Of a stretch of 64,000 nucleotides of DNA, positions 44,281-53,459 are shown in pieces. This DNA is from Candidatus Freyarchaeota archaeon. Its GTDB lineage: Archaea > Asgardarchaeota > Jordiarchaeia > Jordiarchaeales > Jordiarchaeaceae. Every line of letters starts with the position of its first letter. Position 1 is the first letter of the stretch. The stretch lies in assembly GCA_030587365.1 (NCBI GenBank), contig JAUQZE010000018.1, positions 186,001 to 250,000 on the forward strand. Reading direction: 5' to 3'. The translations under genes and the position numbers were made by a program. Below the pieces are notes generated by a model, which was given only the letters and a program-made list of their open reading frames with translations, was not told where the DNA came from and ran no database searches.

Positions 44281-45036
44281 TCATACTTTTTGAAATATAG
44301 CCGTTATGTTCATTGCCATGTATGCTGCGGGTTTTGTGTTTTCAAACCTCTTCCACTGCGTTTCTATTAGTTGTTTCAGTTTTTTGGGGAAGACTTTCCT
44401 TTTCCCAATTTCTGCTTTGTGCAAGTTTCGGATAAATAGAGGCCAGACATCCCATCCCGTGAGCTTTACTAGTTTGAGGGCGTATTTCTTACTGATTTTT
44501 TTCATGTCTTGAGCAGAGTAGCTTCTTTCCCAAACCATGGGCCAATTGTCAAGATAAATTAAAGCGGTTTTGTATATGTTATACAGCGAATATGTTTGAG
44601 GCGCATCAATTATCATATATCCTTCATTTTTCAGCACACGGATTTGTTCCATAATCAGTTTTTCGGGATCTCGGAAGTGTTCAATTAGACCCTGAGAAAA
44701 TACAAGATCAAAGAATTTATCTTTGAATGGTAGATTTTCCCCATCAGCTTGGATACAGAGTAATGGTAGATTATCCGAATAGAACTTTTTTTTGATTATT
44801 TTTGTTGTGGCATAATCTAGGGCGTAGGATTGCGCTCCATATTTTGCTAGAAGCCAACTGTCTCTCCCTGTTCCTGCACCAATCTCTAAAAATTTTAATC
44901 CTTTTATATTGTAATTGAGTTGATTGAGGATTTGTTGAAAAATGTGGCTGTGCGGTGTGTAACTTTTATGCACCACTTTAAACCAGATGTTCCAAAAGTT
45001 TTTGTCTCGGATTTTTTTATTTTTAGATGGTTCCAT
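44281..45036 (-). CDS. SAM-dependent methyltransferase (class I)
   Basis: The 251-residue protein has the class I methyltransferase core: LKFLEIGAGTGRDSWLLAKY (motif I), YALDYATTKIIKKKF, ADGENLPFKDKFFDLVFSQG and LEHFRDPEKLIMEQIRVLKN. The acceptor is unknown. It is the last gene of a minus-strand run with another methyltransferase and two GT4 glycosyltransferases, so modification of a cell-surface or lipid-linked glycan is likely. A gap of about 115 bases separates it from the previous gene. ATG is complementary to 45034-45036. Confidence 0.87.
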   Translation of the reverse strand: MEPSKNKKIRDKNFWNIWFKVVHKSYTPHSHIFQQILNQLNYNIKGLKFLEIGAGTGRDSWLLAKYGAQSYALDYATTKIIKKKFYSDNLPLLCIQADGENLPFKDKFFDLVFSQGLIEHFRDPEKLIMEQIRVLKNEGYMIIDAPQTYSLYNIYKTALIYLDNWPMVWERSYSAQDMKKISKKYALKLVKLTGWDVWPLFIRNLHKAEIGKRKVFPKKLKQLIETQWKRFENTKPAAYMAMNITAIFQKV

Positions 45037-45150
45037 TGCGGTTTCATCGCCCTCTCAAAAAATAATTGTTCTTGATGTAATGGTTAGCCTCAAATCTAAA
45101 TTAGTGTAAAATTTACAAACGTAATTTTTCTGGTCAAGTTTTTTATTTAA

Positions 45151-45855
45151 TTAATTTTCCTTTCTTGTATAGATTACTATGCTTTTTGGGAAGAGATTGT
45201 TCCAGAAGTTTTCGATTTTTTTAAGTAGTTTAATCCGCATGGAGAATATTAGTATTTGTTCCCAGAAAGCAGGGATTAAAGCCTTTTGATTTTTCAGGCC
45301 GCATAGGCATTTTAGCATCCAGAAAATAGAATGGAAAGCGTGTTCGTGACAGACGTATAATATTTTCAAACCGCCTTTTCGTAGTTTTTGTAACAACTCT
45401 CTTTCGTTATAAATCCTTACATGGCCGCCGGGGGTTCTGAAGTAGTCATATGAAAGGTTGCCAAATAGATGTTCGGTGTAGGGTGTTGGAACACTAACTG
45501 CCATTTCCTCATTGTTTTTCAGAACTCTTACCAGTTCCTTTATTCCCTCTCTGTCCTTGTACAGGTGTTCTAAAACTTCAGTGCAGATTATTTTTGTAAA
45601 GGCTTCATCTTTGAAGGGAAGCTGAAGAACATCTCCCACAATTAGAACCACGTTTCCCTTTAATTCATCCTTTACTGCCATTAGGTCAAGGACATATTTC
45701 AGTCTTTTTAACTCAGTTAGTAATCTATCGACTGCTACGAATTTGGAATCGTGCCACTTACTGGCTTCCATGGTATGCCGACCGGTGCCACACCCCGCAT
45801 CTAGAATTACATCTTTCTCCAAGATTTGTAAAAGATTTAATTTAACGGTGAGCAT
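45151..45855 (-). CDS. SAM-dependent methyltransferase (class I)
   Basis: This 234-residue methyltransferase shows motif I DVILDAGCGTGRHTMEASKW, the acidic strand SKFVAVDRLL, GDVLQLPFKDEAFTKIICTE and LEHLYKDREGIKELVRVLKN. Its start overlaps the end of the upstream GT4 gene by 14 bases, so they are cotranscribed and probably coupled. The C-terminal half (VCHEHAFHSIFWMLKCL; KIENFWNNLFPKSIVIY) carries hydrophobic segments that could contact membrane. A glycan or polyprenyl-linked acceptor is inferred from the neighbours. Confidence 0.87.
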   Translation of the reverse strand: MLTVKLNLLQILEKDVILDAGCGTGRHTMEASKWHDSKFVAVDRLLTELKRLKYVLDLMAVKDELKGNVVLIVGDVLQLPFKDEAFTKIICTEVLEHLYKDREGIKELVRVLKNNEEMAVSVPTPYTEHLFGNLSYDYFRTPGGHVRIYNERELLQKLRKGGLKILYVCHEHAFHSIFWMLKCLCGLKNQKALIPAFWEQILIFSMRIKLLKKIENFWNNLFPKSIVIYTRKEN

Positions 45856-47086
45856 TTATAGCCTCCCTATAAATTTCTATAACCTGTTCCGCGGCGTTTT
45901 TCCAGGTGAAGAGCTTCTCTACTCTTTCTCTGCCTCTTTTTCCCATGCTGTCTCTGAGTTCCTTGTTCTTTAGGATTTTTGCTACAGCCTTTGCCATAGC
46001 TTTCCAATCACCGGGCTCCACCAGTATTCCTGTCTTTCCGTCCTCCATAACTTGGGGGAGTGCTCCCACTTTAAATGCCACTACTGGGGTTCCGCAGGCC
46101 ATTGCTTCAACAGATGGGAAGCAGAATCCTTCGAAAAGTGAGGGAATTATTATTAGATCTGTTGTTGCGTACTGTTTCGATAATTCTTCGAAGGTTAGAA
46201 ATCCCGTGAATTTTATATCGTCTTCTAAGCCGTATCTTTTTATGAGTGGGGGGGCGATTCCCTCTTCCTTCCACTTATCGACTATGGTTAACTTAATCTT
46301 CATTCCTGAATTATCTTTAAGATATCTCATAGTTTTAAGAAGAAGCAGTAGGCCCTTAACACGATTCTCACAGTTTCCCACAAAAGTTATATTGTAATAG
46401 TCGCCGTCAGAGTTTTTATTTAATTTTTCTCTTATATGGAATAATTCTGTATCTACGCCGTTGTGTACAACACTTATTCTGTCTCTGGCTACCTTGAAGT
46501 GCTTAACTATCTCGTTTGCCGAAAACTCTGAGACTGTTATTATTCTGTCAATTTTCTTTGCTACTATCTTCTGCATAAATTGTGGATAGAATAGTATCTG
46601 TTTTATCTTCGTCTTCGCATCTTCAGACAGATACATTGCGATTTGTCTATCAATTGGTAGGGGGTGATGTATTGTAGCGACTAATGGAATGTGTAGGGCT
46701 TTCATTAAAAGTAGTCCATAACCTATACATTGGTTGTCGTGAATAATGTCAAACTGATGATCCTTAATTAATTCTTTTACCTTGAAGAATGCTCGAATGC
46801 TGAAACCAAGTATCTCAGGAAAGTTTCCGAATTTGGCGGCCGTATACTCGTAAAATGTTAAGGGGGATAGGTTTTCTGAGGTTATTCTATCTCCGTTAAG
46901 TTCATTAAATCTAGGAGTTTTGATTTTGTGCATTGTAGCCCAATACATTTTGTAGGGATAAGGTGGACCCACTATCACATGGACCTCGTTCCCCAGTTCA
47001 GCTAGTGCTCTTGAGAGGTTGTAAAGATACACTCCCTGCCCGCCGCAGTACATGTTTCCTCTGTAGCTTAGAAGACATATTCTCAC
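45842..47086 (-). CDS. GT4-family glycosyltransferase
   Basis: The 414-residue protein is a GT-B fold retaining glycosyltransferase of family 4. The N-terminal domain reads ICLLSYRGNMYCGGQGVYLY; the C-terminal donor-binding domain has FTGFLTFEELSKQYATTDLI, IIPSLFEGFCFPSVEAMACG (the EX7E motif) and TPVVAFKVGALPQVMEDGKT. It probably adds a sugar to a surface glycan. It lies five bases after the next GT4 gene upstream and overlaps the following methyltransferase by 14 bases. Confidence 0.92.
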   Translation of the reverse strand: MRICLLSYRGNMYCGGQGVYLYNLSRALAELGNEVHVIVGPPYPYKMYWATMHKIKTPRFNELNGDRITSENLSPLTFYEYTAAKFGNFPEILGFSIRAFFKVKELIKDHQFDIIHDNQCIGYGLLLMKALHIPLVATIHHPLPIDRQIAMYLSEDAKTKIKQILFYPQFMQKIVAKKIDRIITVSEFSANEIVKHFKVARDRISVVHNGVDTELFHIREKLNKNSDGDYYNITFVGNCENRVKGLLLLLKTMRYLKDNSGMKIKLTIVDKWKEEGIAPPLIKRYGLEDDIKFTGFLTFEELSKQYATTDLIIIPSLFEGFCFPSVEAMACGTPVVAFKVGALPQVMEDGKTGILVEPGDWKAMAKAVAKILKNKELRDSMGKRGRERVEKLFTWKNAAEQVIEIYREAINAHR

Positions 47087-47091
47087 CTTTT

Positions 47092-48381
47092 CTACCTCCC
47101 GTTAATAACCTCTTGGTATAATCTCAGATACTTCTCCGCCGCTTTTCTTACGTTAAACTTCTCCTCGACAACTTGTTTTGCTCTCTCGCCCATTATCTTC
47201 TTAAGTTCCTTGTCAGAGAGTAATTCACAAGTTTTTTCTGCTAATTCTATAAAATCTCCTTTTTCTATTAGGAATCCATTGAAACCATGTTCAATCTGTA
47301 TACCTACTCCCCCTACATCATATGCGACAACGGGTTTTTCCGCAGCCATAGCTTCGGTGAGTGACAACCCGAACCCTTCCATCTTAGAAGGAAGAACAAC
47401 TACGTCTGCCATTCTATAAATCCTAGGGATATCCATGTGAGGAACATGCCCCAGAAAAATTGTATCACTTTCCAAGTCTAATTCTTTCATCAATTTCAGA
47501 ATCTTTGCCTTTCTTTGCGCTCTAATCCCTAGAACATCATTACTTATAGACCCGTTTCCTACACAAACAAGTTTGGCATTTTGGCGTTCTTTTTTAATTA
47601 TGGAAAACGCCTTTAAAAGCTCTTCATGGCTTTTTACTGGATCTATTCTGGCAACGCATAGTACTATCTCTGACTCTAAGGGGATTCCTTTCTCCTTTTT
47701 GTATTTATAACCTTCCTTTTCGTCTAGGTCAAATCTACTCGGGTCAACAAATGGGTGAATACAAACCAGTTTTTCTTCGGGTACGCCTAAAGATTTTGCA
47801 TGGTTTAGATACTCATAAATGGAAAAAACTACTTTATCACACTCCTTCAATCGAGCTGCTGCCTGTTTCCCTAAATCATCTCCCATCTTACTAGTGAATG
47901 GCACGTGCCACGTATAAACTACGGGAAGCGAAAAGTCTAAATAATCAGGTGTCAGATGGAGTTGCCAATCATGCGGGTTAACTACATTTATTTTTTTATC
48001 AGAACAAAGCTGCATAATCTTTGAAGCTACCGCTTTATTGAATTTAACGAACTCTTCATACCCCTCTCTGCTCCATTTTCCTTCTGCTCTCAATCCATGG
48101 ATTTGTTCATAAAGTCTTTCCTTAAAAAAAGAGTAGCGATTCCAATCCTCCCTTTTACCACCCACCCCAACTCTATATACCTTCACACCCTCCACCACCT
48201 CTTCAGAGGGCATAGAGGGTTTACCTAGATGCACCTCATAAACCTCACATTTTCTCCTCAAAAATTCTTGAGAAAGGTAATAAAGATAATACGAAACCCC
48301 GCCTACGTATGGGTAAAATGATTGACTGGCAAGACAAATCTTGAATCCGTTAACATCTATTAGATTTTCCTCAGTCGGCAT
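47092..48381 (-). CDS. GT4-family glycosyltransferase
   Basis: This 429-residue GT4 enzyme is first in the four-gene surface-glycan operon. It shows KICLASQSFYPYVGGVSYYL, VVYTWHVPFTSKM, IVLCVARIDPVKSHEELLKA, and the donor-site EX7E motif in PSKMEGFGLSLTEAMAAEKP, then VVAYDVGGVGIQIEHGFNG. It is only distantly similar to the second GT4, so the two enzymes likely add different sugars. ATG is complementary to 48379-48381. More than 500 bases of upstream non-coding DNA give room for the operon promoter. Confidence 0.92.
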   Translation of the reverse strand: MPTEENLIDVNGFKICLASQSFYPYVGGVSYYLYYLSQEFLRRKCEVYEVHLGKPSMPSEEVVEGVKVYRVGVGGKREDWNRYSFFKERLYEQIHGLRAEGKWSREGYEEFVKFNKAVASKIMQLCSDKKINVVNPHDWQLHLTPDYLDFSLPVVYTWHVPFTSKMGDDLGKQAAARLKECDKVVFSIYEYLNHAKSLGVPEEKLVCIHPFVDPSRFDLDEKEGYKYKKEKGIPLESEIVLCVARIDPVKSHEELLKAFSIIKKERQNAKLVCVGNGSISNDVLGIRAQRKAKILKLMKELDLESDTIFLGHVPHMDIPRIYRMADVVVLPSKMEGFGLSLTEAMAAEKPVVAYDVGGVGIQIEHGFNGFLIEKGDFIELAEKTCELLSDKELKKIMGERAKQVVEEKFNVRKAAEKYLRLYQEVINGR

Positions 48382-48893
48382 ACGGTTTCCTCATTACCTA
48401 ATATTAGGTAGGTGGCATGTCCTCCTAATTTTAGATTGAATTAGGTGCCTTGCTAGACTCTTCACTCAAATTAAAATTTCACTCTTTATAACGGTCCACA
48501 CAGCTATTTTTTAATCTTCGTCTTTACTATTATTTCAAGGCGAGAAATTACTGCTTACCAAATGGTTCATGGCATTGGTTTGCTCGGCATGGTTATTTTT
48601 AGAGGAAGTGGAGTAAAAACTTAATTTTCTTTCATGAGTACGAGTATGAGTTTATGTTTGGACAGATGATTTGGTGAATCATTTAAATCTTTCGTGAATG
48701 CTTTTTTTAAACCAAAAATTCTTCCAATTCTGTTCCCCCCTTATAAAAATTGAATTTCTTTTTCCATAAGTTCACCTGATTCTATTAAATTTCCTATTTA
48801 ATAGTTGGGTTTTTTTGTTTGTCAATCTTTTTTGGACACATTTTTAAGAAATGATGAAATTATTATACCTCAAACAAATCATAATTTTTATTC
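48382..48893. promoter_or_regulatory. Long divergent intergenic region, glycan operon / sir2
   Basis: This 512-base region separates divergent genes. It is AT-rich with poly-T stretches at about 48700-48850. ATTACCTAATATTAGGTAGGT near 48393-48413 contains the palindrome ACCTAATATTAGGT, close to the glycosyltransferase start, a possible operator. I found no supported RNA gene; short frames such as one near 48563 (20 codons) are not convincing. No clear ribosome site precedes sir2. Confidence 0.4.
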
Positions 48894-49745
48894 ATGGAGC
48901 GGAGAGAATTGTATACCGAAGAAGAAATCAAAAAGGCTGCAAAGGACATTGTGGGTGCAGAAAAAATTGTTGCTCTGACCGGAGCCGGGATCTCTACCGA
49001 GAGTGGCATTCCTGATTTCAGGGGCACAGATGGTCTATGGACAAAGTACGACCCTGATGATTTTACCTATTCAAAATTCCTTCAGGATCCGGCAAAGTAC
49101 TGGAAAATGTCTCTTGAACTAGGCGAGTTACTTCTATCTCTAGAACCGAAGCCAAACCTTGCACATTTAGCACTTGCAAGGTTAGAAGAACTGGGCAAGT
49201 TAAGATGCGTTATAACTCAAAATGTGGATGGTTTACATCAAGTTGCAGGAAACACTGAAGTCATAGAGTTTCATGGGAACCTTCGTAGGGTTGTGTGCAT
49301 CGCTTGTGGAGAACGCTTTCCTCACGATTTGGCAATGGAAAAAGCGAGTAACGGAGAACTACCGCCCAGATGCGACAAATGCAAGGGAATACTAAAACCC
49401 GACGCAGTCTTATTTGAAGAACCAATCCCAAGATATGCTCTGGACAGGTCGCTGGAAGAGGCTAGAAACTGTGACCTAATGATAGTCGTAGGCACCTCTG
49501 CTGTAGTCTATCCCGCTGCCGAATTACCGAGAATAGCTAAGGAACGCGATGGATACCACGCAAGTTTCTTTGGACTTTACCAACCGCGGAGAGTAATGGA
49601 TTATAAAAAGGGCGCCAAAGTTATTGAAATAAACGCTGAACCAACACCACTTACCGGTATCGTTTCTGATTATCTCATTGAAGGAAAAGCGGGAGAAATA
49701 CTTCCTAAAATATTAAAGGAAGTGGAAAGGCTACTAGGCTTTTAA
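48894..49745 (+). CDS. Sir2-family NAD-dependent protein deacylase
   Basis: The 283-residue protein has the complete sirtuin signature: IVALTGAGISTESGIPDFRG, ITQNVDGLHQVAGNTEVIEF, catalytic His in EFHGNLRRVVC, a CxxC...CxxC zinc site (CIACGERFP; CDKCKGILKPD) and VVGTSAVVYPAAELP. Sirtuins remove acyl groups from lysines using NAD; in archaea Alba is a classical substrate, and an Alba gene lies in this window. The Phe-Phe-Gly insertion near YHASFFGLYQPRRVM before the last strand is slightly longer than usual. ATG 48894 has no strong ribosome site. Confidence 0.94.
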   Translation: MERRELYTEEEIKKAAKDIVGAEKIVALTGAGISTESGIPDFRGTDGLWTKYDPDDFTYSKFLQDPAKYWKMSLELGELLLSLEPKPNLAHLALARLEELGKLRCVITQNVDGLHQVAGNTEVIEFHGNLRRVVCIACGERFPHDLAMEKASNGELPPRCDKCKGILKPDAVLFEEPIPRYALDRSLEEARNCDLMIVVGTSAVVYPAAELPRIAKERDGYHASFFGLYQPRRVMDYKKGAKVIEINAEPTPLTGIVSDYLIEGKAGEILPKILKEVERLLGF

Positions 49746-49867
49746 AAACTGTTTTTCCAACGAAAAATTGTAAATCCCTTGAAACCATAGCTTATTTATA
49801 AAAATCGATGCCCCCTCATAAAACAGCCCTCCCTTAAATCTCCGACGAGATATTGATGGTGTGAACT

Positions 49868-50659
49868 ATGCCATGCACCACTCTGATAGTGGCCTCTAGA
49901 TTCAAATCGTCGAGTGAGCGTGCTAGTCTTTTGCTAGAGAATCTGGACTTTGACGCCGTTTTTCTGAGTTTTCCAGAGGAACTTGGTGAAAGTTTGAATC
50001 TTTACTGCGGGGGAGATATCAGTGAGGAAGAATTTTGGAGTGACTATATAACTCTGACCGGTTTATCAACACCCTTTGCAAACTCTTTAAGATATAAACT
50101 AGGGCCTATTATCGATAAATTACCTTCAATCAAACATAACCATGACTTCGACATTTATTGCTTTGAAGACCTTCAACACCATATACGATTGAGAGGCTTT
50201 ACCGAACGTCAGCTTCTACTAGAATTTAAATCGCGCGCAACAGGAAAGTTAGATGCAGATGAATGGCGTATCCTACTCCGCGAAGAGTTAGAGACTGGAA
50301 AACTATTAGAAGAAAAGATAGTTGAAACTATTCTTGAAAAAGGTATGAATCACGAGAAATCTGTTATAATCTGTGCCGGCTTTGTAAAAAATCTCAAGAG
50401 AAGACTCCGCTCTAAATACGAGGTTAAGGTTATTTGTTTAGAGAGTTACTGGAAACCCCCTCTAGAAGTTCTAAAGACACTATTTGCATCAAAGGGCACC
50501 GATAAAATTCCTGACAACATCGTCAAGCTTTGCATAAAACAGCATCTAAAATACCTCGACTATATCCTTCTTTACGACGATGTCGACACTGCCCAAACTA
50601 TTTGGTTTGAAGAATTTAAACCACATAAAACCTTCAAAACATGTAAAGGTCGAGTATAA
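49868..50659 (+). CDS. Hypothetical protein, possibly TraB/PrgY-like
   Basis: I do not firmly recognise this 263-residue protein. It begins TTLIVASRFKSSSERASLLL with FDAVFLSFPEELGESLNLYC, and later SVIICAGFVKNLKRRLRSKY then EVKVICLESYWKPPLEVL. The pattern of an N-terminal strand-helix unit with a mid-protein IICAG strand resembles TraB/PrgY-type proteins, but key family residues are not clear. The ATG at 49868 follows GGTGTGAAC weakly. It is followed after about 210 bases by a coiled-coil gene on the same strand. No membrane segment is visible. Confidence 0.55.
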   Translation: MPCTTLIVASRFKSSSERASLLLENLDFDAVFLSFPEELGESLNLYCGGDISEEEFWSDYITLTGLSTPFANSLRYKLGPIIDKLPSIKHNHDFDIYCFEDLQHHIRLRGFTERQLLLEFKSRATGKLDADEWRILLREELETGKLLEEKIVETILEKGMNHEKSVIICAGFVKNLKRRLRSKYEVKVICLESYWKPPLEVLKTLFASKGTDKIPDNIVKLCIKQHLKYLDYILLYDDVDTAQTIWFEEFKPHKTFKTCKGRV

Positions 50660-50872
50660 ATTCTCACATAAGTTTAGGTATAGCAAAGCTAAAAAATAAA
50701 AACACTTGTTAATCTAGTTACTGATAACTAATGTTAAATTTATAAAACAAATACTAATGATAAAAATATCAATGATAAAATAGTTCAATTAATAAGGTAG
50801 ATACGTTTTATCAAATTACTGTCATCATTCTGAGTAACTACGTGATCTATTGGGTGACTGGAGGATTTCTTA

Positions 50873-52099
50873 ATGGAAGAGGTGCAATTAGAGAATTTAC
50901 CTGATTGGTTAGGGAGTAATTTTGGAAAAAAATTGGAATCATTTAGACGAGACGGACAGAGATCTTGTGACAGAATAGGTCAGCTCGTGAGCGACCTGAA
51001 GGATGTCCTTCAACGCTTAGGAAACAAAGAGGAGAGGGGAGTAAGCGAACTCGCCATGAAATCTGCCGACCGTTTCGTAGAAAAATCTGTTCCCGCGGTT
51101 GAAAATTTTCCAATCCCACACGAGATAACATACAATAATTTAGAAGCTTTAAAAAACGATTTAGAAAGAACCCTAAAGTCAATTGGCGAATATGGACGAA
51201 GATGGGTACCAAAAATGGCCCCCTGGTACAAGGCAGAAATCACTGAAATAGACCTCTACCTGAAAAGGTTAGCAAAAGAGTTTCAAGACCTGCAAGAAAT
51301 ATTAACTAAAAAATATTCCAAAATTAAAGACTACGAATCAATTTCCAGTGCGATGGAAGAAATAAGAAAGGAACAAGAAATCGCAAATGAACTTATCAAA
51401 CAGAAAAAAGAACTGTCAAAAAACCTCAACAAATATGAGGAAGCCAAACAAGAAAAGCATAGTGAACTAAAGGAACTCAAAGAAAAAACTCTGGTAAGAG
51501 ACATCACAGATGTGGAAAAAGAATTAAAATCAGTCGAAGAAGCCATACTAAGAGAGCTACGCTTCTTCGAGAAACCCTTTAGAAAACTAGACAAGCTAGT
51601 CAGCGATGGCACAGTCCAAATAAGCAGCGAGCATCTAAGAATATTAAGAAATTACCTAGACAACCCCCTAGCCTCATTCCTCTCAGAGGACGACAATTGT
51701 TCCCAAATCAAATCTCTGTTAACACGGCTAAATGATGTCTTAGCAGAGGAGATGCTAGGACTCAAAGGCAGCAGACGCAAAAAAGCAAAGGATCAAATCA
51801 GCAAAATCTGCGAGAAAGACGTTCTAACCCCCCTAAAAAAGAAATACTTAAAATTAGCCTCCGAAAGAGCCACACTTAAAATCCAAATAAGCGAGAAGGG
51901 ACTAACACAAAAACAGAAACACCTCGAGACCGCAGTAGTAGAACTAGACCAAAAAAAAGAAGACATAAATACCGCAATCTACAGAGTTGAAACCGACTAC
52001 CAAAAAAGCATAAACAGAATAGACACCTATATCCAAAAACTAGAGCAAAAAATAGACACAATAACAGGAACCCGCATAAAAATCATCACAACCCCCTAG
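50873..52099 (+). CDS. Coiled-coil protein, unknown
   Basis: The 408-residue protein is dominated by heptad-rich coiled coil, from about residue 130 to 230 (AMEEIRKEQEIANELIKQKK; EEAKQEKHSELKELKEKTLV) and again from about 320 to the end. No P-loop is present, so it is not a full SMC or Rad50. The N-terminal 100 residues (LPDWLGSNFGKKLESFRRDG) are helical without a recognisable motif. ATG 50873 follows GGAGG. It may form a scaffold with the neighbouring small membrane protein at 52216, on the same strand; that is speculation from position. Confidence 0.7.
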   Translation: MEEVQLENLPDWLGSNFGKKLESFRRDGQRSCDRIGQLVSDLKDVLQRLGNKEERGVSELAMKSADRFVEKSVPAVENFPIPHEITYNNLEALKNDLERTLKSIGEYGRRWVPKMAPWYKAEITEIDLYLKRLAKEFQDLQEILTKKYSKIKDYESISSAMEEIRKEQEIANELIKQKKELSKNLNKYEEAKQEKHSELKELKEKTLVRDITDVEKELKSVEEAILRELRFFEKPFRKLDKLVSDGTVQISSEHLRILRNYLDNPLASFLSEDDNCSQIKSLLTRLNDVLAEEMLGLKGSRRKKAKDQISKICEKDVLTPLKKKYLKLASERATLKIQISEKGLTQKQKHLETAVVELDQKKEDINTAIYRVETDYQKSINRIDTYIQKLEQKIDTITGTRIKIITTP

Positions 52100-52215
52100 T
52101 ACAAATCTCACCACTATTATTAGAACAAAAACAACGATAACCAATACAAAATTAAAAAAAGTTTAAAGAGAAGAAAGATTTTAATACAACTCCCATTCAA
52201 TATCGAGGGATAGCG

Positions 52216-52557
52216 ATGCCCAAGAAAGAATTAGAAACCAAAGACAAAGAACATGAATTCGTAGAAAACTTCCAGCAAAGACGCTTCGAAACAATTCTGG
52301 AATGGACAGGCTGGGGATCACTAGCCACCCTATTAACCATCCTCGCAGCACTGACACTAATTGCGGGCATTAACCTAGATTCAGAAACCACCGCAATGAT
52401 ACTAATGACAATTTATTTCTGGGTAGCGTCCTGGGGCACAGGCAAATTGGTCAAAGACAACCCCAATGCTTGGAAGCGCTACTTCTACTGGTGGACCGCA
52501 GCCATAATAATAGGCGGCATACTCTGCGTACTCGGCATAACCATCGTACCAACATAA
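52216..52557 (+). CDS. Small membrane protein, unknown
   Basis: This 113-residue protein has a charged N-terminus (MPKKELETKDKEHEFVENFQ) and three hydrophobic helices (LATLLTILAALTLIAGI; ILMTIYFWVASWGTG; AAIIIGGILCVLGITIV). The family is not known to me. ATG 52216 follows a short GAGGGATAGCG site. It lies between the coiled-coil gene and rpo8 on the same strand. The region is exceptionally A/C-rich on the coding strand. Confidence 0.65.
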   Translation: MPKKELETKDKEHEFVENFQQRRFETILEWTGWGSLATLLTILAALTLIAGINLDSETTAMILMTIYFWVASWGTGKLVKDNPNAWKRYFYWWTAAIIIGGILCVLGITIVPT

Positions 52558-52649
52558 ATCCCCCAAAACAACAATATAAACCCCAAGAGAAAAAACGTAA
52601 TCCAATTAACATATCCAAGAACAGAGCCCACCAAGAGGTGATGCAACAA

Positions 52650-53006
52650 ATGGCAGCCCTCAAAACCGAATTAAAACTCACCAAAATAGAACCCACAGAA
52701 GAGACAAACAAAATACAAGAATACCACCTAACATCCGAAGAAGAACAACTAAAAATCACAATAGAACTCCCCAAAGAACTAATCCCCCTACAAGAAAAAA
52801 GCAAAATCACCATCCAAATCAGCGACCAACCCCTAGAAACCAAAAACACCAAAATCGCCCTAGAAGGCAAAGTAAACCGAAAAACAAAAACCGAAAACAA
52901 ATACGTATACCTAGCCTCATTCGGCGGACTACAAATGAGAATAGAAACACCAAAAGAACAAAAACTACTAACACCAACACGAACCATCTACCTAAACATA
53001 ACCTAA
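52650..53006 (+). CDS. rpo8: RNA polymerase subunit Rpo8 (RpoG)
   Basis: Rpo8 is the archaeal counterpart of eukaryotic Rpb8, present mainly in the TACK and Asgard groups. The 118-residue product ends with TKIALEGKVNRKTKTENKY, VYLASFGGLQMRIETP and RTIYLNIT, matching the Rpb8 hallmark YxSFGGLLMRL followed by a terminal YLL strand. The N-terminal half is acidic and beta-rich (ELKLTKIEPTEETNKIQEYH). ATG 52650 is chosen because GAGGTG lies nine bases upstream; ATG 52641 immediately abuts that site. The seven-tRNA region begins about 200 bases downstream. This gene is the best taxonomic marker in the window. Confidence 0.88.
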   Translation: MAALKTELKLTKIEPTEETNKIQEYHLTSEEEQLKITIELPKELIPLQEKSKITIQISDQPLETKNTKIALEGKVNRKTKTENKYVYLASFGGLQMRIETPKEQKLLTPTRTIYLNIT

Positions 53007-53213
53007 ACACCCACCCAACCATCACAAAAAACCACCACACACAAACCAACTGATCAACCAATCCAAACCAATCCTAAGCACCCACAACCCCACGAAACCC
53101 TACCATTAAAGAATAACCCCCCTAAAAAAATAAAAACCTCTAAAACAATAGCCAAAACCTAATATCCAGAAAAACTTAAGTACCAGTACAAGACGCAAGA
53201 ATATCAAAAAAGT

Positions 53214-53320
53214 GCGGCTGTAGTCTAGTCTGGTCTAGGACCCAAGCCCTCCAAGCTTGTCACCCGGGTTCAAACAAAAAGCAGACCCCCACTTTTCTGA
53301 AACTCCCGGCAGCCGCACCA
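53214..53320 (+). tRNA. tRNA-Gly(UCC), one intron
   Basis: The acceptor stem GCGGCTG/CAGCCGC is perfect, followed by A73 and an encoded CCA. D-stem GTCT/GGAC, anticodon stem CAAGC/GCTTG and T-stem CCGGG/CCCGG all pair. The anticodon loop is CCTCCAA, so the anticodon is UCC, with C at position 33 instead of the near-universal U. A 29-nt intron (53275-53303) interrupts the T-loop between positions 59 and 60; its BHB central helix is TTCA/TGAA with 3-nt bulges, and the mature T-loop becomes TTCAAAT. Exons total 78 nt with CCA. Confidence 0.92.
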
Positions 53321-53459
53321 AACCTACTTCTAAAAAACACACCACAGAAAAGCACAAGATAACAAAGGAAAAGCGAACCGAAAAGCACTATCATCAAAAT
53401 TTTAAAAAATCTAGCTTCCTTGACACGCTTACAAGAAAAGTGGAAACTACACAATGTAG

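Noticed and set aside
48563..48625. A 20-codon frame as a SecG/Sec61-beta-like peptide
   Set aside because: No conserved residues, wrong hydrophobic length and no ribosome site.
52470..53006. A longer 178-residue protein containing rpo8
   Set aside because: The N-terminal extension overlaps the preceding gene, is rich in Arg/His/Asn of no conserved character, and a good ribosome site precedes ATG 52650.
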